64,000 nt of DNA from Pristionchus mayeri (GCA_036245805.1 BTRK01000005.1:35445469-35509468), one strand, 5' to 3'; numbered from the stretch's first letter, positions 1 to 12,258 are shown. A program made the numbers and translations. The notes: generated from the letters alone by a model not told the origin.

Positions 1-176
1 AAGAAGCTCCTCCTCTGATGTCGCCACCCACCAAAAGTCGAACGTACTGTGGCAGTTGCATTCTAAAATGTTGTTATTAATAGTAGCCCGGTTGCGTCCC
101 GTAATCATACCGACAAAGTTCTCTTTGAACAATTTCGACAAAATGGTTTTGACGATATCATAAACATATCGACATA

Positions 177-1830
177 GAACTTATCGTAGATATATGCCAA
201 CTGTTTTAAACAGCTTCAATAGTGCGACGAATATGCTCACTTCATAGTTTATCGTGAAGGAAAAATTCTGACAAATATCGATGAAAAGCTCGAAGCATTA
301 TACGGTAGGGTGACATTTGCCAAACGGACATTTGCCAAACGAGCAACCGTTCGCGAGCAATTCGGCATGGCGACTTGGGAGTTGTTTCATTGTAACCAGT
401 AAGTGGTCCCCTACATTTACAAATATTTGGCTTGTTACCAGGCGCTCTTGAGTTTTACTCCAAATCAACGAATAAGGGTTCATGGAAACTCCTAAACCAC
501 GAACCCCTATACGCAGATTTGGAGTAAAACTCAAGATCGCCTGGTAACAAGCCATCTATATGCAAATGTAGGGGAGCACATACTGGATACGTGATACAAC
601 ACCCAAGTCGCTATGCCGTATTGCGAGCGAACGGCGACTCGTTTGGCAAATGCCCGTTTGGCAAATGTCACCCCATTATACAAATAGACACGACATATCA
701 CATATAAGATGTATATATAAGGTGTACATTATAAAATTGGCGACCATCTCATATGGAGTGATACAGTAGGAGCTACGGTAGTCGACGTCGATCATTACGG
801 TAACTCAGGCAGCGGCCGGCGGACGACATAGCTCGAGCACTCTGAAATGAGAGCGAATATTGGAAAATAAATTTTTATACCTGTTACCGTTAGACTATTA
901 TGAAGAGCTAAACTATGATGAAGTCTATTATGAAGACTATTATGAAGTGTCAGACAATTATGAAGGGATACATCTAGACAGTCTGATAATTGAACTGTGA
1001 AGTTGAAGGGATCAACATATTAAATTCTAGAGTGAATCCGAAACTTGTCTAAGAACACTCAAAATTAATCACATAAATATAAACATTAGTGCGAAGTGGA
1101 ACGATGAATGCCCAAGATCAAAGATCACCTCTCCAGGATATCAATGATGTGCTCCAGTTTGGGGATGAATTCCTTTCCGATGACGTGGTCCTTGATCGAT
1201 TGGAGCTGCGAAATCATCCATCTTAAAAGTTACAAATTTAAAGTTGAATAATTAAAGGGCACTTAAGTAAATGATAGTTCTCGAACCTGCTGTCCCTGAT
1301 TAAGGTCAGCGTCGGAGCTTCGAAAATAGCGCGCACCTGACGGATGGATAGGCCGGCGCCGAGATGGTTGAGCACGGTCGAGAGGAGGAGTCCTGAGTTC
1401 ACGGAATATTACCACACTTTAGAACGAACAGTATGCGTACCAAGTGGTGCTATCTTGAGTTATGTAGAGGAAAAACGAGCGAAAAGCTCGCTTTCCCTTG
1501 ATTTGCAATGTGTATGTGTACAATGAAATACTGCAACTCATTTCTTGATCGCCCAAGGACCAAAACTTGAATTTCGAGACATTTTGGAATCTTTTGAGAA
1601 ATAACGAGCAGTTTAAAAAAATAAAAGTTGCCCTGTATGCGAGATTAAACTAGGAGAATATACTTACTCGATCTCCTTTCGCGTTGATTGATCTGATTCC
1701 TCACGAGTCTCACATGCAGCCTCCTTCTCAGCCCTGCAATTTTCTCTCTGAAACTGCCCCCTCTCCGTAGAACATCGCGCAACTAGAGATAATGCGAGAA
1801 CAGCGCGCGTAGCTGTTAAAATGGTAAGAT
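177..1830. repeat. segmental duplication, copy 1
   Basis: This block is collinear with 8036-10480. Shared landmarks include the start GAACTTATCGTAG, the text around 'gcttcaatagtgcgac', and all the minus-strand exons at 805-1735. The two copies differ mainly by insertions: copy 1 carries a foldback at 308-673, while copy 2 carries a foldback at 8198-9221 and a MITE at 10265-10428. Each copy therefore gives the near-empty site for the other's insertions. The boundaries are read by eye and are approximate. Confidence 0.75.
308..673. mobile_element. foldback (palindromic) MITE
   Basis: The left end GGGTGACATTTGCCAAACGG is mirrored by the right end, and the inverted arms continue inward through the whole element, including the block 'ggcttgttaccaggcg' and its mirror 'cgcctggtaacaagcc'. 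The internal palindrome explains the open frame on the minus strand here. There is no coding capacity for a transposase. The sister copy at about 8160 lacks it, which shows it is an insertion. Confidence 0.8.
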
Positions 1831-1991
1831 TTCTGGAGCGCAACTGTTGTGTACCTCATCTCCGATATTAGGCTCCCTCCCTTCTTCACGATTAGCAACC
1901 TTTTCACCTTCGGATTCGAAGGCAACAGAGGATATTCCAGGACGAGCCTGTCAAATGTTCCTACTAGGATCAAGCAATAAACTTGTAGCAA
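805..1991 (-). pseudogene. 3' part of a multi-pass membrane family gene (copy 1)
   Basis: Minus-strand exons match the gene at 9325-11426. They are an exon near 1665-1735 (RAEKEAACETREESDQ), one near 1289-1400 (LNHLGAGLSIRQVRAIFEAP), one near 1124-1222 (QSIKDHVIGKEFIPKLE) and a terminal exon 805-841 ending LCRPPAAA-stop, with splice sites conserved between copies. The upstream exons that carry membrane segments in the sister copy are not recognisable beyond about 1830, so the copy looks truncated at its 5' end. The protein family is not recognised. It could be a transcribed truncated gene, but a pseudogene is more likely. Confidence 0.55.
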
Positions 1992-2142
1992 AGAATCAGG
2001 AAGGATAATTCCAGAAAATTAATATATAGAGAGCAAAAATTACAGCGGAGAGATTGCGGGAGTCAGAAGAGCTGTGATGAGAAGAAGAGAACGAATTGAT
2101 AGGAATCAGAATATGGCTCTACAATTCGAGAATATTCGACAA

Positions 2143-2505
2143 CCAGAGATCGAAAAGCCATGCTGCGCAAATAGCTTAAAATTTTTATTTTATTTATATT
2201 TGAGAAAAAAGTGCCGCATTTTGATGATTCTAATTATTCTCGACGTCCTCTATCCAATGGTGTATCAATTTTTACCTTGCGCTCATCACCGGGTAAAATA
2301 AACGTACCCGCTAATCATAACATGAAAATCGGATTTCGAGACTGCGGTGGGTTTTTCTCAGCTGCGGCACGTTTTCCCAGAACGGGACCACGTTTGTATT
2401 TATTCATTCAATGGGGCCGATAATGTGATGAAGAAAGTTCGATGTGTTTGCTAATGGAGGGTACGTTTTTTGACATGTCGATATCTACATACTTTTCGAT
2501 CTATG
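2143..2505 (-). mobile_element. 363-bp MITE, family M1 (copy 1)
   Basis: The ends are AGATCGAAAAG / CTTTTCGATCT and the element is flanked by the 7-bp direct repeat TCGACAA (2136-2142 and 2506-2512). Its relative at 22374-22736, in the opposite orientation, has the same length and its own 7-bp repeat. A third, more diverged copy is at about 20750-20978. The element has no transposase. It sits just past the last recognisable exon of the minus-strand gene at 2520-3619 and may have truncated it. Confidence 0.8.
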
Positions 2506-2519
2506 TCGACAACTCTGAG

Positions 2520-3619
2520 ATATTTTCAACGTGACTAGCTTACCTCCTTAGTTGGTACTTCATCAGAAGATGTTTGACGATTCATATTCTCAGTTAAATG
2601 GAGAAGAGTCATATGAATAGATTCGATAGTACCATACATCGCAGATCGAATTGAAAATTCCCTAAAATAAATATTTAAAGTTTTAATTAAAAATAAAATC
2701 TCACTCAATATTCTCATCGCTGAAACTTTCCGATCTTTCGATATCGAGAACTCTCAGTGATCTTCGAATGTGCTGCAATGGCTCATGATGTGAAATGATC
2801 TAATTCACTTCCTCTATACCGAGAATGTGATAAACTGAGTCAACTTACGCAAATTTCGGTATTCTTGACAATATTAAGCATAGACTCCAATCCCTTCGAG
2901 ATTACGGAAACAAGAGCATCGGTTGATTGATCAGAGAATTCGAAACACTGAAATACGAGGTAAAGAAGGAAGCATATTATTTTAAATTAAAACATAACAC
3001 AAAAATATCAACTAGAATCATAACATTTATACAAAATTATTTACTACTAGGATCGAAACAATTCGGAGAAGGATTTCAAACAAGAATCCATCTTTGGAAA
3101 TAAACACACCTTCTTTTTCCATTCTTTGATAGTCACAATTGTCTGCTCACGTAGATCTTCTGAAAGACAAATTTGGTGTATACCACAGTGAGGTTTTATT
3201 AATAATAAATATCTAAACTGACTTCTCTGTTCCATCAAGTGAGTAAGAGTGAGATGAAAGGATTCAATAAGACCGAACATCAGGGAACGGAGTGATAGTT
3301 CACTGAACATAAAAGTAAGATCATGCAAACCGTTCGATCTAAATCCTTAATTGTACGGCCTTCCAAATATTTTTAGTATTGTCTGCGCAGTATATAAAAT
3401 TGACAAACGCATTTAAATACTTTCAAGTATCTAAAATGGAATATTTGATCAGAAAATTCGCCATATATTAAGCATTTAATCCTTGTAGCTAATTTTTAAA
3501 GGTCAATTATCTAAACAGAAAATTTGAAATTTAGACAGACCGTCCGTTGCTAATAATAGTAAAATGACCTTTCTCATCCATTCTTCTACTGCAGATTGAG
3601 GGTTAGGCGAGGGAGACAT
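2520..3619 (-). CDS. EWKKK/ISKG two-module family gene, truncated, unknown function
   Basis: This is a minus-strand relative of the gene at 62731-63963. The first exon starts with the ATG at 3619, two bases after an acceptor-like TTTAG, and reads to EEWMRK. Later exons carry SLRSLMFGLIESFHLTLTHL (about 3232-3310), IVTIKEWKKK (about 3110-3160), CFEFSDQSTDALVSVISKG (2849-2953), HIRRSLRVLDIERSES (about 2708-2780) and a second copy of the first module, SIRSAMYGTIESIHMTLLHL (about 2540-2660). The plus-strand relative has an additional second exon that I cannot find here, and the 3' end is lost at a MITE. No known domain is recognised. The proteins look like short helical repeats. This may be a functional shortened gene or a pseudogene. 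Confidence 0.55.
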
Positions 3620-5640
3620 CCCTAAACAAAACATGTATTTAAAATATATTAAATCCGTGAAAGGAACGGAACATTGTACGCAACGGGGATCAAGAGCAGA
3701 CGCGAGTGAACAAGGTAAAGATAAATATGTGAGAGAGTACGCTAAATGAGTGCGTGAACAATAAGGAATGTGTTTTCTAATAATGATTATACGTAACCGA
3801 CCGTATCCCTGTCTACGATACTATTATTGGTGAATAAATGGAGTTTAATGAATGACCGAAGGAACCGGATTACGGTAGTTACGGCTATGTTGTGAAGGCA
3901 TTCTACAGGACGTAAGCGAGATAAAGAGAGTGCAACAGACAAAAAACAAAATAATTAAAGTGAAATCGAAATGGCATGAAAAGTAGAGATAACTGCCTTA
4001 GAAAGAGAATAGAGCAGAGCAATACTTCCTAGAAAAGAGCGGGTGGGTGTTTCGGTCCTCGGTGGCATACACCCGACCCGCCTCGTAATGGGGAGACCTC
4101 ATCAGTGCGATGCCCATTTCGAGTAGTTTACCAAAGGAATGAGTAGAAAGAATAAAAGGTAGTAAAGTATAGATATAATATGAATAAATTGATAAAGGAG
4201 TCAACAAACAACAAAAACGCGACAGAAAACGATTCACGACAGAATGCGAATGTGAAAATAAGAAATATATAGTAAACTCTGATGAGAACAAGGTGAACGA
4301 ATGAGTGGAGTGAGAAGGGAAGAGGGTGATATCAATCGATGTGAGAGGAGGAGGGAAGACAGGAGGTAGATCAAGGCGAAAGGTCAGCTGCCTCTCGCAC
4401 TGGGAGACAGACAGGAGGTAGATCAAGGCGAAAGGTCAGCTCTCTCTCATTGGGAGAACACAGTGTGCAGAGTTATTGACTCTCTCGTTTTTTGGTCAAA
4501 TTATTATAGTTTCATCGGATAATTGGTTAGATTCCGTTAATTATTTGAACACATATTTCATTATTCGGTAGTGCGTATTTCAAAGCGATGGTCGGATTAT
4601 TATTAAGCAAAGCGATGGTCGGATTATTATCAAATGTTCAATCTCGTATGAACGGTAAAAAGTAGTGCTCCTCCGTCTGTTCCTTCTGCTCTTTTACGGT
4701 TTTGCCTTTGATGGGACGACTTCCTCGAGGATACTGTATGCAAATCGTGAACATCGAAGACTGAGGGGTTAAGTGGCGACGACGTTCTCGTCGCCGATGA
4801 TATCTGTCCTCTTGGAGATAGCGGAAGCAGGAGATGTCACTCCGCTTCCTAGGGGCTAGTGGATCACAATGCCTTAGGCCTTAACCTTACTTAGTATTAG
4901 AGCAAAACAACTACCTTGGTAGAGATTAAGAAAGAAAAGAAAGTAAACTCAAGAGAGCAGCAGCCAACATCAGCAAACCATTTGGTAGGCGAGGTGGCCA
5001 TTCACTCCCCTCCCCCCCACAGCTCGGCGCCGCAGAAAGAGGGGAGAATGAAGCGACGCGCAATCAATTTTGGAAAATAACAAGTCGTTTTAACTCGAAA
5101 ATTACACGTAACACGATGGGTGGAAAATGAGGCGAAATATGAAAACTTGAATTCGTTGGAGATTATCTCGACCATCCACTCCGATTTTTCACCGCAAGAT
5201 GAGCGCCAATTTTGGAAACGGCGCCGCACGCACTGCTGGTTTTCACATACTCTCTCTGTCGGCGAGAGTGTGCGGAACAAGGAGTGCGCAAAATTAGAGT
5301 TGAAAAACAGGAGAATGTCGTGATTTAGCTCTTGCCATAAGATTTCAATATCCGAAACTCACTAAAACAATTCAGATAGATACAGGGCTATAAGACCCTT
5401 TGAACAAGTTATTTATTAATGCACATGGGCTGAATATTTATCATAGCCAACAATTACAAGAGAATACAAAACAAAGACCATGAATGTCAGCGAAAAGAAT
5501 GTGATATTTAGCTTGAAACGCTGAGATATTAACTAATATATTTTCCAATAATGCTTTACAAAGATTTCCTTGGAAATTCAAGAAATAAACATTACGAATA
5601 AGCAGAAATTCGATTTTCATCCGCAATAGAAGAAAACGCC
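3620..5640. other. intergenic stretch with small tandem duplications
   Basis: I see no convincing exon here. A block of about 50 bp beginning ACAGGAGGTAGATCAAGGCG is tandemly duplicated at 4359-4440, and GCAAAGCGATGGTCGGATTA is tandemly duplicated at about 4580-4635. Open frames at 3998-4426 and 5002-5323 lack splice context and homology. The text at 5150-5330 ('tctctctgtcggcgagagtg') is mildly palindromic. Confidence 0.5.
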
Positions 5641-5643
5641 ATC

Positions 5644-7930
5644 CTAAAATCCTCCAGAATGTGTGTTTCCCCATCCATTGTTTGAAGTGCCGTCTCCGTC
5701 CAGTTCAGACTGCGAAAGTCCACTGCTCTTTCTGAGCCACTCAGGAACCACTTGTTTCGCCTAAAGTAGTGAAATGCGTATTATTCAAACAAATACGGGG
5801 TACTTGAGCCAGGTGGACGAACAATTCTAGCATCACGTTCAAGATCGATAAATGAACTAGAACGGCCGGGGTTTCCGACGCGTCCCGTGCGACCAATGCG
5901 ATGAACTGACATAACATTAATAAAATTAATACAAATGCATTATAGTAGCTAACCAGCCTACGTGATTTGAGAACACATATAAAGCAATTCATAAATCACA
6001 CTACATTTTTTTCTGCATTCCAACTGAATGTTTCTGAGGTTTTTTATGCACTAGTGAATGATCAGCGCCAAAGTTCCGGAAACAAATAAATAAATGAGCA
6101 CCAACCGTATTCGGTGATCTCCTGGGGCATCTCAAAGTTGATGATTTGGTCAACTCCAGTAATATCGAGTCCTCTTCCAGCAATTCCACCAGTTGCAATG
6201 AGAATGGACGTTTTGCCGCTTCGGAACTCGTTGAGTGCAATTCGCGTTCATCCTGGAAGGCGGAATATGAATTTATTTTAAAACTTCAAAATACACTTAT
6301 CTATTTTCTTAATTTTCAAACATTCTTAATAAACTTACGAAAATCAGAGTCTTACTCTTGGGGATTTTCACTGCAATGATTTTTTTTTACAATTCTGTTC
6401 GGAATAATTACCATATTTATTGAAGTTTGCTTTCATTCTTTTGATTTCAAGAACTTCGATGAGTTTGGTCATTAGTGAATCATCCATTGTGCAGTTTCGC
6501 ACCTAAATAGAATCACGTGAATGATACTCAGGTATAACACTTTTTTTTGTTTTCTCGTTGCTGCTACGATAGGGTGAAATGGGAACAAGGTGGAATTTCA
6601 TATACGGATTTCAAACCTGCACAAAGTTGAGTGATGCTTCTGTTCGGCGCTCCGACACAGTCGACAGCGATTATGAGAAAATCATCCTTCATCATTCCCT
6701 TCACAAGATTTTGCGCTCGCGATCCCAGCTGAGACTGGCTGAGAAAAGTAATATTAATACAATTTTTCAGAAATGTTTCAAAACATTCTCTCCTGACTAG
6801 AAGTGGCAAACAAAAACACCTGAACAAGATCGTCTGCTTCATTGTCGTTGAGGCGATTCTTTCATCCGTCATGATTGAATTAATTTCCTTATAGTGTTCA
6901 GATTTATGTAGGAATCGATCAGCCTCGTCGATAATGATATACTGGGTATGCTTCAAGCTAATAATTCCATCCTGCATGAATTGCTTTACACGGCCAATCG
7001 TACCAACAATTATGGTAGCACCCTGAAACGATAAAAGTAATAATTTTTTGAAGGAAATAGTTTACGCACCATTCGAACCCTCTCCATCTGGTAGGCAACA
7101 TTAGTTCCTCCATAGAGAGCTTCACACTTGATCTTACTTCCCGAAGAGAACTTGACGGCTTCCTTGTGGATTTGCATCGCCAATTCGCGAGTTGGAGCCA
7201 AAATCAGAGCGCGTGGATAACAGATTCCTTGAAGCATAGTCAAAAGGTAGCGTTCCTGAATGATAAATAAACAATGAAAGTTGTCGGGAAGAAAGAACGC
7301 ACTTTCATGAGATTGTTGATGACAGGAATGAGGAATGCGGCAGTTTTTCCTGATCCAGTTTGGGAGCATGCCATCAAGTCTTTGCCCTTCTGGATACTCT
7401 TCATGGCATATTTTTGAATTGCACTTGGCTGAGTGTATCCTGCCTTTGTGATATTTGCAGAGAGAATATCGGAAAGTCCCAGCTCCTTGAAGCTCCTGTA
7501 TACGAACTCGTAATAATGCAGATCATTAATTATTTGCATAGATAATAAAATCAAAAATAAAAGTACTCACTCTACTTTTTCAACATCCGCTTCCGTGAGA
7601 TCCTTGCCAGAACTGTGAGATAACTCCACTTTCTCATCGTAAAACTTGTCGAAGAAGGTTCCCGTTTCGATGTGAATTAAAACAGGCTTGTTGCCCGCTT
7701 TCTTCTTAGTGGCCTAAAAGCATACAGTTGTTAGGGAGGAGTTGCAGCCCTTAGCATAGCAAACCTTTTCGAGACGTTTTTTCTCTTTACCCGCATTCTT
7801 TTTCAGCTCCTTTTGCTCACGAGCATTCGACTTTCCTGATAAATTAAAGGCGAATTAATTGGTTGATATAAATACAGTTATGAAATAATAACCGTCCGCC
7901 TTCTTCTTCTCTTTGCACTTATTGCCCTGA
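5644..7930 (-). pseudogene. Vasa/GLH-like DEAD-box RNA helicase, decayed copy
   Basis: Minus-strand exons give an ordered DEAD-box core: a linker (VLIHIETGTFFDKFYDEKVE, about 7574-7680), Q motif GYTQPSAIQ, motif [11 protein letters not shown], Ia [41 protein letters not shown] and a C-terminus KQVVPEWLR ending NTHSGGF-stop at 5644. Motif III is SQS instead of SAT, with the codon for the first S split by an intron. Two defects argue for decay when compared with the copy at 23286-25442. The exon after KTLIF (about 6340-6375) is cut short, so the motif IV region through HGDREQ is missing, and one base is lost near 6236, which shifts the frame before FRSGKT. The 5' end stops at lysine-rich exons near 7930, where the duplicated block begins. 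Zinc knuckles are not seen in this copy. Confidence 0.75.
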
Positions 7931-8197
7931 TTTCCCTCTTAGTTAGATTTAGAACACGCATTAATTGCTTCCTTCATTGCTTCCGGGCGTTTGATCCGAC
8001 TCTTGGAAATACGAAAAAATACATGAATTAATAACGAACTTATCGTAGAGATATACCAACTGTTTTTAACAGCTTCAATAGTGCGACCAAAATTGCTCAC
8101 TTCATAGTTTATCGTGAGAGATGAATTCTGACAAATATGGATGAAAATCTCGAGGTATTGTACAAATAGATATTGAAAGATATTACATGTTACATAT

Positions 8198-9221
8198 GAG
8201 GCCGGTAGCCTAAGAACCAAACAAGATCTGGCACATCAATTTTCCGAAAACATGCTGGAAGAGGTTCTCGAGGGTGCTGATCATCGTGGCGTACTTAATT
8301 TTGCATCATCTCAATCGGTTGAGCAAGGCTGCATGTAGGCTGCACATACATTTCTCATTATAACTATACAACGGATTCATGAAATGACTTCAAACTTTGG
8401 GAAAGGGTTAAACAGTCACTTATGACCACACTGATGTTGAAATCTCATCATGCATTATTTTATAAATATAGGAAAAATGAGTTCTCGAATATAAGCCCAA
8501 AAGCATTTTCACAAATTAGATTGTGAAATGCGCCTCGTCACGGGGATCATTTTTCGGATACATAGTTGTACATTACACCTAATCATATTTTTGCTATGCT
8601 TTCATAACTGATCAATTTCTTACCTCTGCACTGCGCTAATTGTGCTGAATGACAAATTTGTAATGAGTTTCACAGCTACAATTATCCCTATGTGATTTTT
8701 CTAGTTTAATTATGAGAAACATTTTAAATGTATCAGTGAAACGCATTCGGGTTTATCATTGTTTGGGCAACGGATGCGAGTCGCAGTTGAGAAATTGATA
8801 ATAATGACTACGTAGCTAAAATATGATTAGGTGTAATATACAACTATGTATCCGAAAAATGATCCCCGTGACGAGGCGCATCTCACTATCTAATTTGTGA
8901 AGATCGTTTCGGTCTTATATTCGAGAACTCATTTTTCATATATTTATACAATAATGTACGATGAGATTTCAACATCAGTGTGGTCATTTGTGGCTATTTT
9001 AACCTTTCCCAAAGTTTGAAATAATTTCATGAATCCGTTGTTGAGTTATAATCAGAAATGTAGGTTCAGCCTACATGCAGCCTGGCTCAACCGATCGAGA
9101 TGGTGCAAAATGAAGTGCACCACGATGATCAGCACCCTCGAGAACCTCTTCCAGCATGTTTTCGAAAAATCGATGTGCCAACCCCTACAGGACATTGTTT
9201 GATTCTTACACGACCGGCCTC
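8198..9221. mobile_element. 1-kb foldback element
   Basis: The ends are GAGGCCGGT and ACCGGCCTC. The two arms of about 500 bp are near-mirror images, for example 'aacatgctggaagaggttctcgag' at the left and its complement at 9130-9165, and 'gatcatttttcggatac' near 8550 and its mirror near 8850. No coding potential is seen. It interrupts the duplicated block where copy 1 is continuous across 674-720. Confidence 0.8.
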
Positions 9222-9324
9222 ATATATGATGCATATATAAGGTGTGCGTAATAAAATTGGCGACAATCGCATATGGAAGGTTACTGTAATCGGTACGGTA
9301 GTTGACCTCGATCTTGACGGCAAC

Positions 9325-11426
9325 TCAGGCAGCGGCCGGCGGACGACACAGCTCGAGCACTCTGAAATAAATGGGACTACTGGAAAATATAGTCATCCCT
9401 GTTACCCAGGCAGTTATGAATGGATACAACTTGATAGGCTGATAATGCCACAGTGAAAGAGATGGGACCTAAATGCGCTATTCATGTTTTCAATTTCGAG
9501 GCATGCATAAGAACACAGAAAAGCCAATCATATAACGACACAATTCGTTTAAGATATTGTATTAAAATGTGCCGGTAAGGAGGTGAGCGATGAATGACAA
9601 AGTTCAAAGATTACCTCTCCAGGATATCCACGATACGCTCCAGTTTGGGGATGAATTCCTTTCCGATAGCGTGGTCCTTGATCGATTGGAGCTGCGAAAT
9701 CATCCATCTTAAAACAACACAATTTCCAGGTTAAATAAAGGGTATTTAAGTAATTGATAGTTCTCGAACCTGCTGTCCGTGATTAGGGTCAGCGTCGGCG
9801 CTTCGAAAATAGCGCACACCTGACGGATGGACAGGCCGGCGCCGAGATGGTTGAGCACGGTCGAGAGGAGGAGTCCTGAGTTCACGGAATATTACCACAC
9901 TTTAGAACGAACAGTATGCGTATCGTGGTGTTATCTTGAGTTATGTAGAGGAAAAACGAGCGTAAATCCCGCTTTCCCTTGATTTGCAATGTGTATGTGT
10001 ACAAGGAAATACTGCAACTCATTTCTTGATCGCCCAAGGACACAAACATGAATTTCTCGACATTTTGGAATCTTGTGAGAGATAACGAGCAGTTTAAAAA
10101 AAAATAAAAGTTGCCCTGTATGCGAGATTAAACTAGGAGAGGATACTTACTCGATCTCCTTTCGCGCTGGTTGATCTGATTTCTCACAAGTCTCACATGG
10201 AGCCTCCTTCTCTGCCCTGCAATTTTATCTCTGTAACTGCCCCGTCCTCGTACAACACCGTGTACTGTGAGAACAGTAAGCTTAGTAAATGGTGTAGTGT
10301 GCGAGATGCATTAAATCAATTTACACGGAATGATTCATCTTCTACTAAACGTTGATGAATCGTGTACTGAAAATATTTTCAATGAATCTGACACACCACA
10401 CCATTGACTAAGCTTCCTGTTCTCACAGTAATTGGAGATAACGTGAGAATAGCATGCGTAGCTGTTACTATTCCGAAACGTTCAACACTTCGCCCTTAAC
10501 ATCATAAGTTGCAAGAGGCTTCTTATAAGATAGTCTTATGCTTGCTGCTTTTACATCCTGCTTAGGTTTCTTTCGAGTTGACCTTTTTTAAAAGTTGTCC
10601 TGTACGCCAGATTATACTAGGAATAGCATAATGGAGACTTTAAAGTTTACACTTTCCGGCTGTTTCAACTATGGAAAGAGGGATCACAATAAGTATTACT
10701 TACTGGCTCTCATCTCACGCCGGCCGATCTGCTGCATCACAATGGACGCGGCCATCCTCTCAGCTCTCGCATCGAGAACCTTGCCTAGGATCATAATCAT
10801 AGATGGTCACCATTAAAGCCAACCTCTGGACCCGACCAGCCTGGAACTCCGACCCAGCCGGGAAATATACTTGATCGCAACCCCCTCCCCTTCCGACATT
10901 TGACCCTCGACTCCACCGATATCCAGCTCTCAACTTCGACCTCAGCCCACCTATGATCGTGATGACGAGGAAGGACAGACGACCGGCGTTGAGGGGGGTA
11001 AGGTTGGCCAGACGACCCAGATTATGGAAGAAGACCTTAAAAGGAATAAGTAAAGGTGAAAGTGCATCCCGTCTTCGAGTCTGGGCTCGCGGGAGAACTC
11101 TGATAGGCAGTTTCAATTAGTAAGTGTCAAGAAGACCTTAATGCTGGCTTAATTAGTTGTCCAATACAGTGTCTTAGACGACTACCAACCTATTCAAATA
11201 GAGAACAGTTGCCCAATTTCCTTTGTGATCATACAGAAACCACAACTAGCACTTCCAAAGTGATGCAATCGATTAGTTTTGACAACTGGGCAGATTAAAA
11301 AATAAGGCATCAAATCAACTGACTTACTGTATCGATTAAAGATAATGCGTAGAGGATCAGCCAGTCCAGACCGAGAACGATGGTGTATGCAGCTACGAGT
11401 GGACCGATCGAGATCACTACGGACAT
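9325..11426 (-). CDS. multi-pass membrane family protein, unrecognised (copy 2)
   Basis: A minus-strand gene of at least seven exons. It begins with the ATG at 11426, directly after an AG, and the first exon 11328-11426 (33 codons, MSVVISIGPLVAAYTIVLGL onward) is a hydrophobic segment. Further exons are at about 10950-11095 (second hydrophobic stretch, LNAGRLSFLVITII), about 10810-10930 (EGVAIKYISRLGRSS), 10704-10800 (LDARAERMAASIVMQQIG), 10147-10216 (RAEKEAPCETCEKSDQ), about 9768-9890 (LNHLGAGLSIRQVCAIFEAP), 9612-9708 (LQSIKDHAIGKEFIPKLE) and the terminal exon 9325-9361 (LCRPPAAA-stop). A MITE sits in one intron. The two genes that follow share the layout: membrane segments, then a charged C-terminal part ending ILER..LCRPP. 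The family is not recognised and could be a nematode-specific receptor or channel. Several middle joins are not certain. Confidence 0.55.
10265..10428. mobile_element. TA-flanked MITE, CTGTGAGAACAG family (copy 1)
   Basis: The terminal inverted repeats CTGTGAGAACAG..AAGCTTAG / CTAAGCTT..CTGTTCTCACAG are flanked by TA on both sides, as expected for Tc1/mariner-type non-autonomous elements. A second member with the same ends lies at 55348-55510. It sits in an intron of the membrane-family gene and is absent from the duplicate at about 1785. Confidence 0.8.
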
Positions 11427-11857
11427 CTATGAATAACAAGTGGTTTGGGAATCATTAGTATCATTACTCTCAACAATTGGGCAAATTAGAAAAATAAATT
11501 AAACATGTAAATGATTAAACATTCTGAGGTATCACTTGGAAGCTTCGCAACCATTCTGATAGGAGCAGAACGAACAATAATTGAAAACGTAAAGTTATTT
11601 ATCCATCGAAAGTCAAAAACAAATCGAAAACTCTGACAGGGACAAAATTCACAGCATGTAATTATTGTACAAAATCAATACTTTCATAAAACAGATCGAA
11701 AGAGTGGAAGCTAGTAGATCACAACACCAGATGTAATATCAGCAGATTGCAATCGATGCTAATCATGCGTCATGGAAGTAATCAGCCTCTATTATGGAGA
11801 ATCATTTACGATTCTTTCTGCCGAGCGAACGGAATTTCTTGAGCGTACTGTAAGAAT

Positions 11858-12168
11858 ATAAGGGGGGTTAAAAGGTCGTTCGGGATTATACCAACTAGTT
11901 TGTGGGGTTGTAACAATTTTACTAAGTTCAATTGTTACACGGTTAACTATACTATGTTCAATTGTTAACTATAGTTCAATTCTTACAATTTTTTGATACC
12001 TTTAAAATGCTTTAAAATCATATTAAAGCATTTTTAAAGGTATCAAAAAAATTGTAAGAATTGAACGATAGTTCAATTCTTACCGTGTAACAATTGAACT
12101 TAGTAAAATTGTTACAACCCCACAAACTAGTTGGTATAATCCCGAACGACCTGTTAACTCCCCTTATA
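11858..12168. mobile_element. foldback MITE, about 310 bp
   Basis: The element is an almost perfect palindrome. The left arm, with 'gtcgttcgggattataccaa' and 'ttgtggggttgtaac', is mirrored on the right, and the centre lies near 12012 around 'tttaaaatcatattaaa'. It is flanked by TATA-like sequence. The repeats of 'caattgttac' inside it make several alternative hairpins. Confidence 0.8.
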
Positions 12169-12173
12169 TGCAA

Positions 12174-12258
12174 TAGATCGGATGAGAACTATGACGTCAT
12201 TCCGCCTTTGATGTATCAAAGCCGGCATTACATAATAGTTCTCATCCGACCTAGTGCC
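12174..12258. mobile_element. short hairpin MITE, GGCACTAGGTCGGATGAG family (copy 1)
   Basis: The left arm TCGGATGAGAACTATGACG pairs with the right arm ending GTTCTCATCCGACCTAGTGCC. The loop is AT-rich. Its first bases (GGCACTAG) are missing at the left end. Relatives lie at 12947-13036, 34521-34586, 48776-48857 and, in a longer form, 60236-60384. Confidence 0.7.

Larger units (their letters stand above)
8036..10480. repeat. segmental duplication, copy 2
   Basis: This is the sister of 177-1830. Excluding its two insertions (8198-9221 and 10265-10428) it aligns block by block with copy 1, including matching minus-strand exons and introns. It carries on without a break into the upstream exons of a complete-looking gene, so copy 2 is likely the source or better preserved locus. 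Confidence 0.75.

Noticed and set aside
3998..4426. Minus-strand open frame of 142 codons, serine and phenylalanine rich
   Set aside because: Low-complexity, overlaps a tandem duplication, and has no splice context or homology.
5002..5323. Overlapping frames on both strands near 5.0-5.3 kb
   Set aside because: Both frames are open over the same bases, neither resembles a known protein, and there are no flanking exons.
9129..9323. Minus-strand frame of 64 codons spanning the foldback border
   Set aside because: Lies downstream of the TGA at 9325 in another frame, and runs into foldback sequence.
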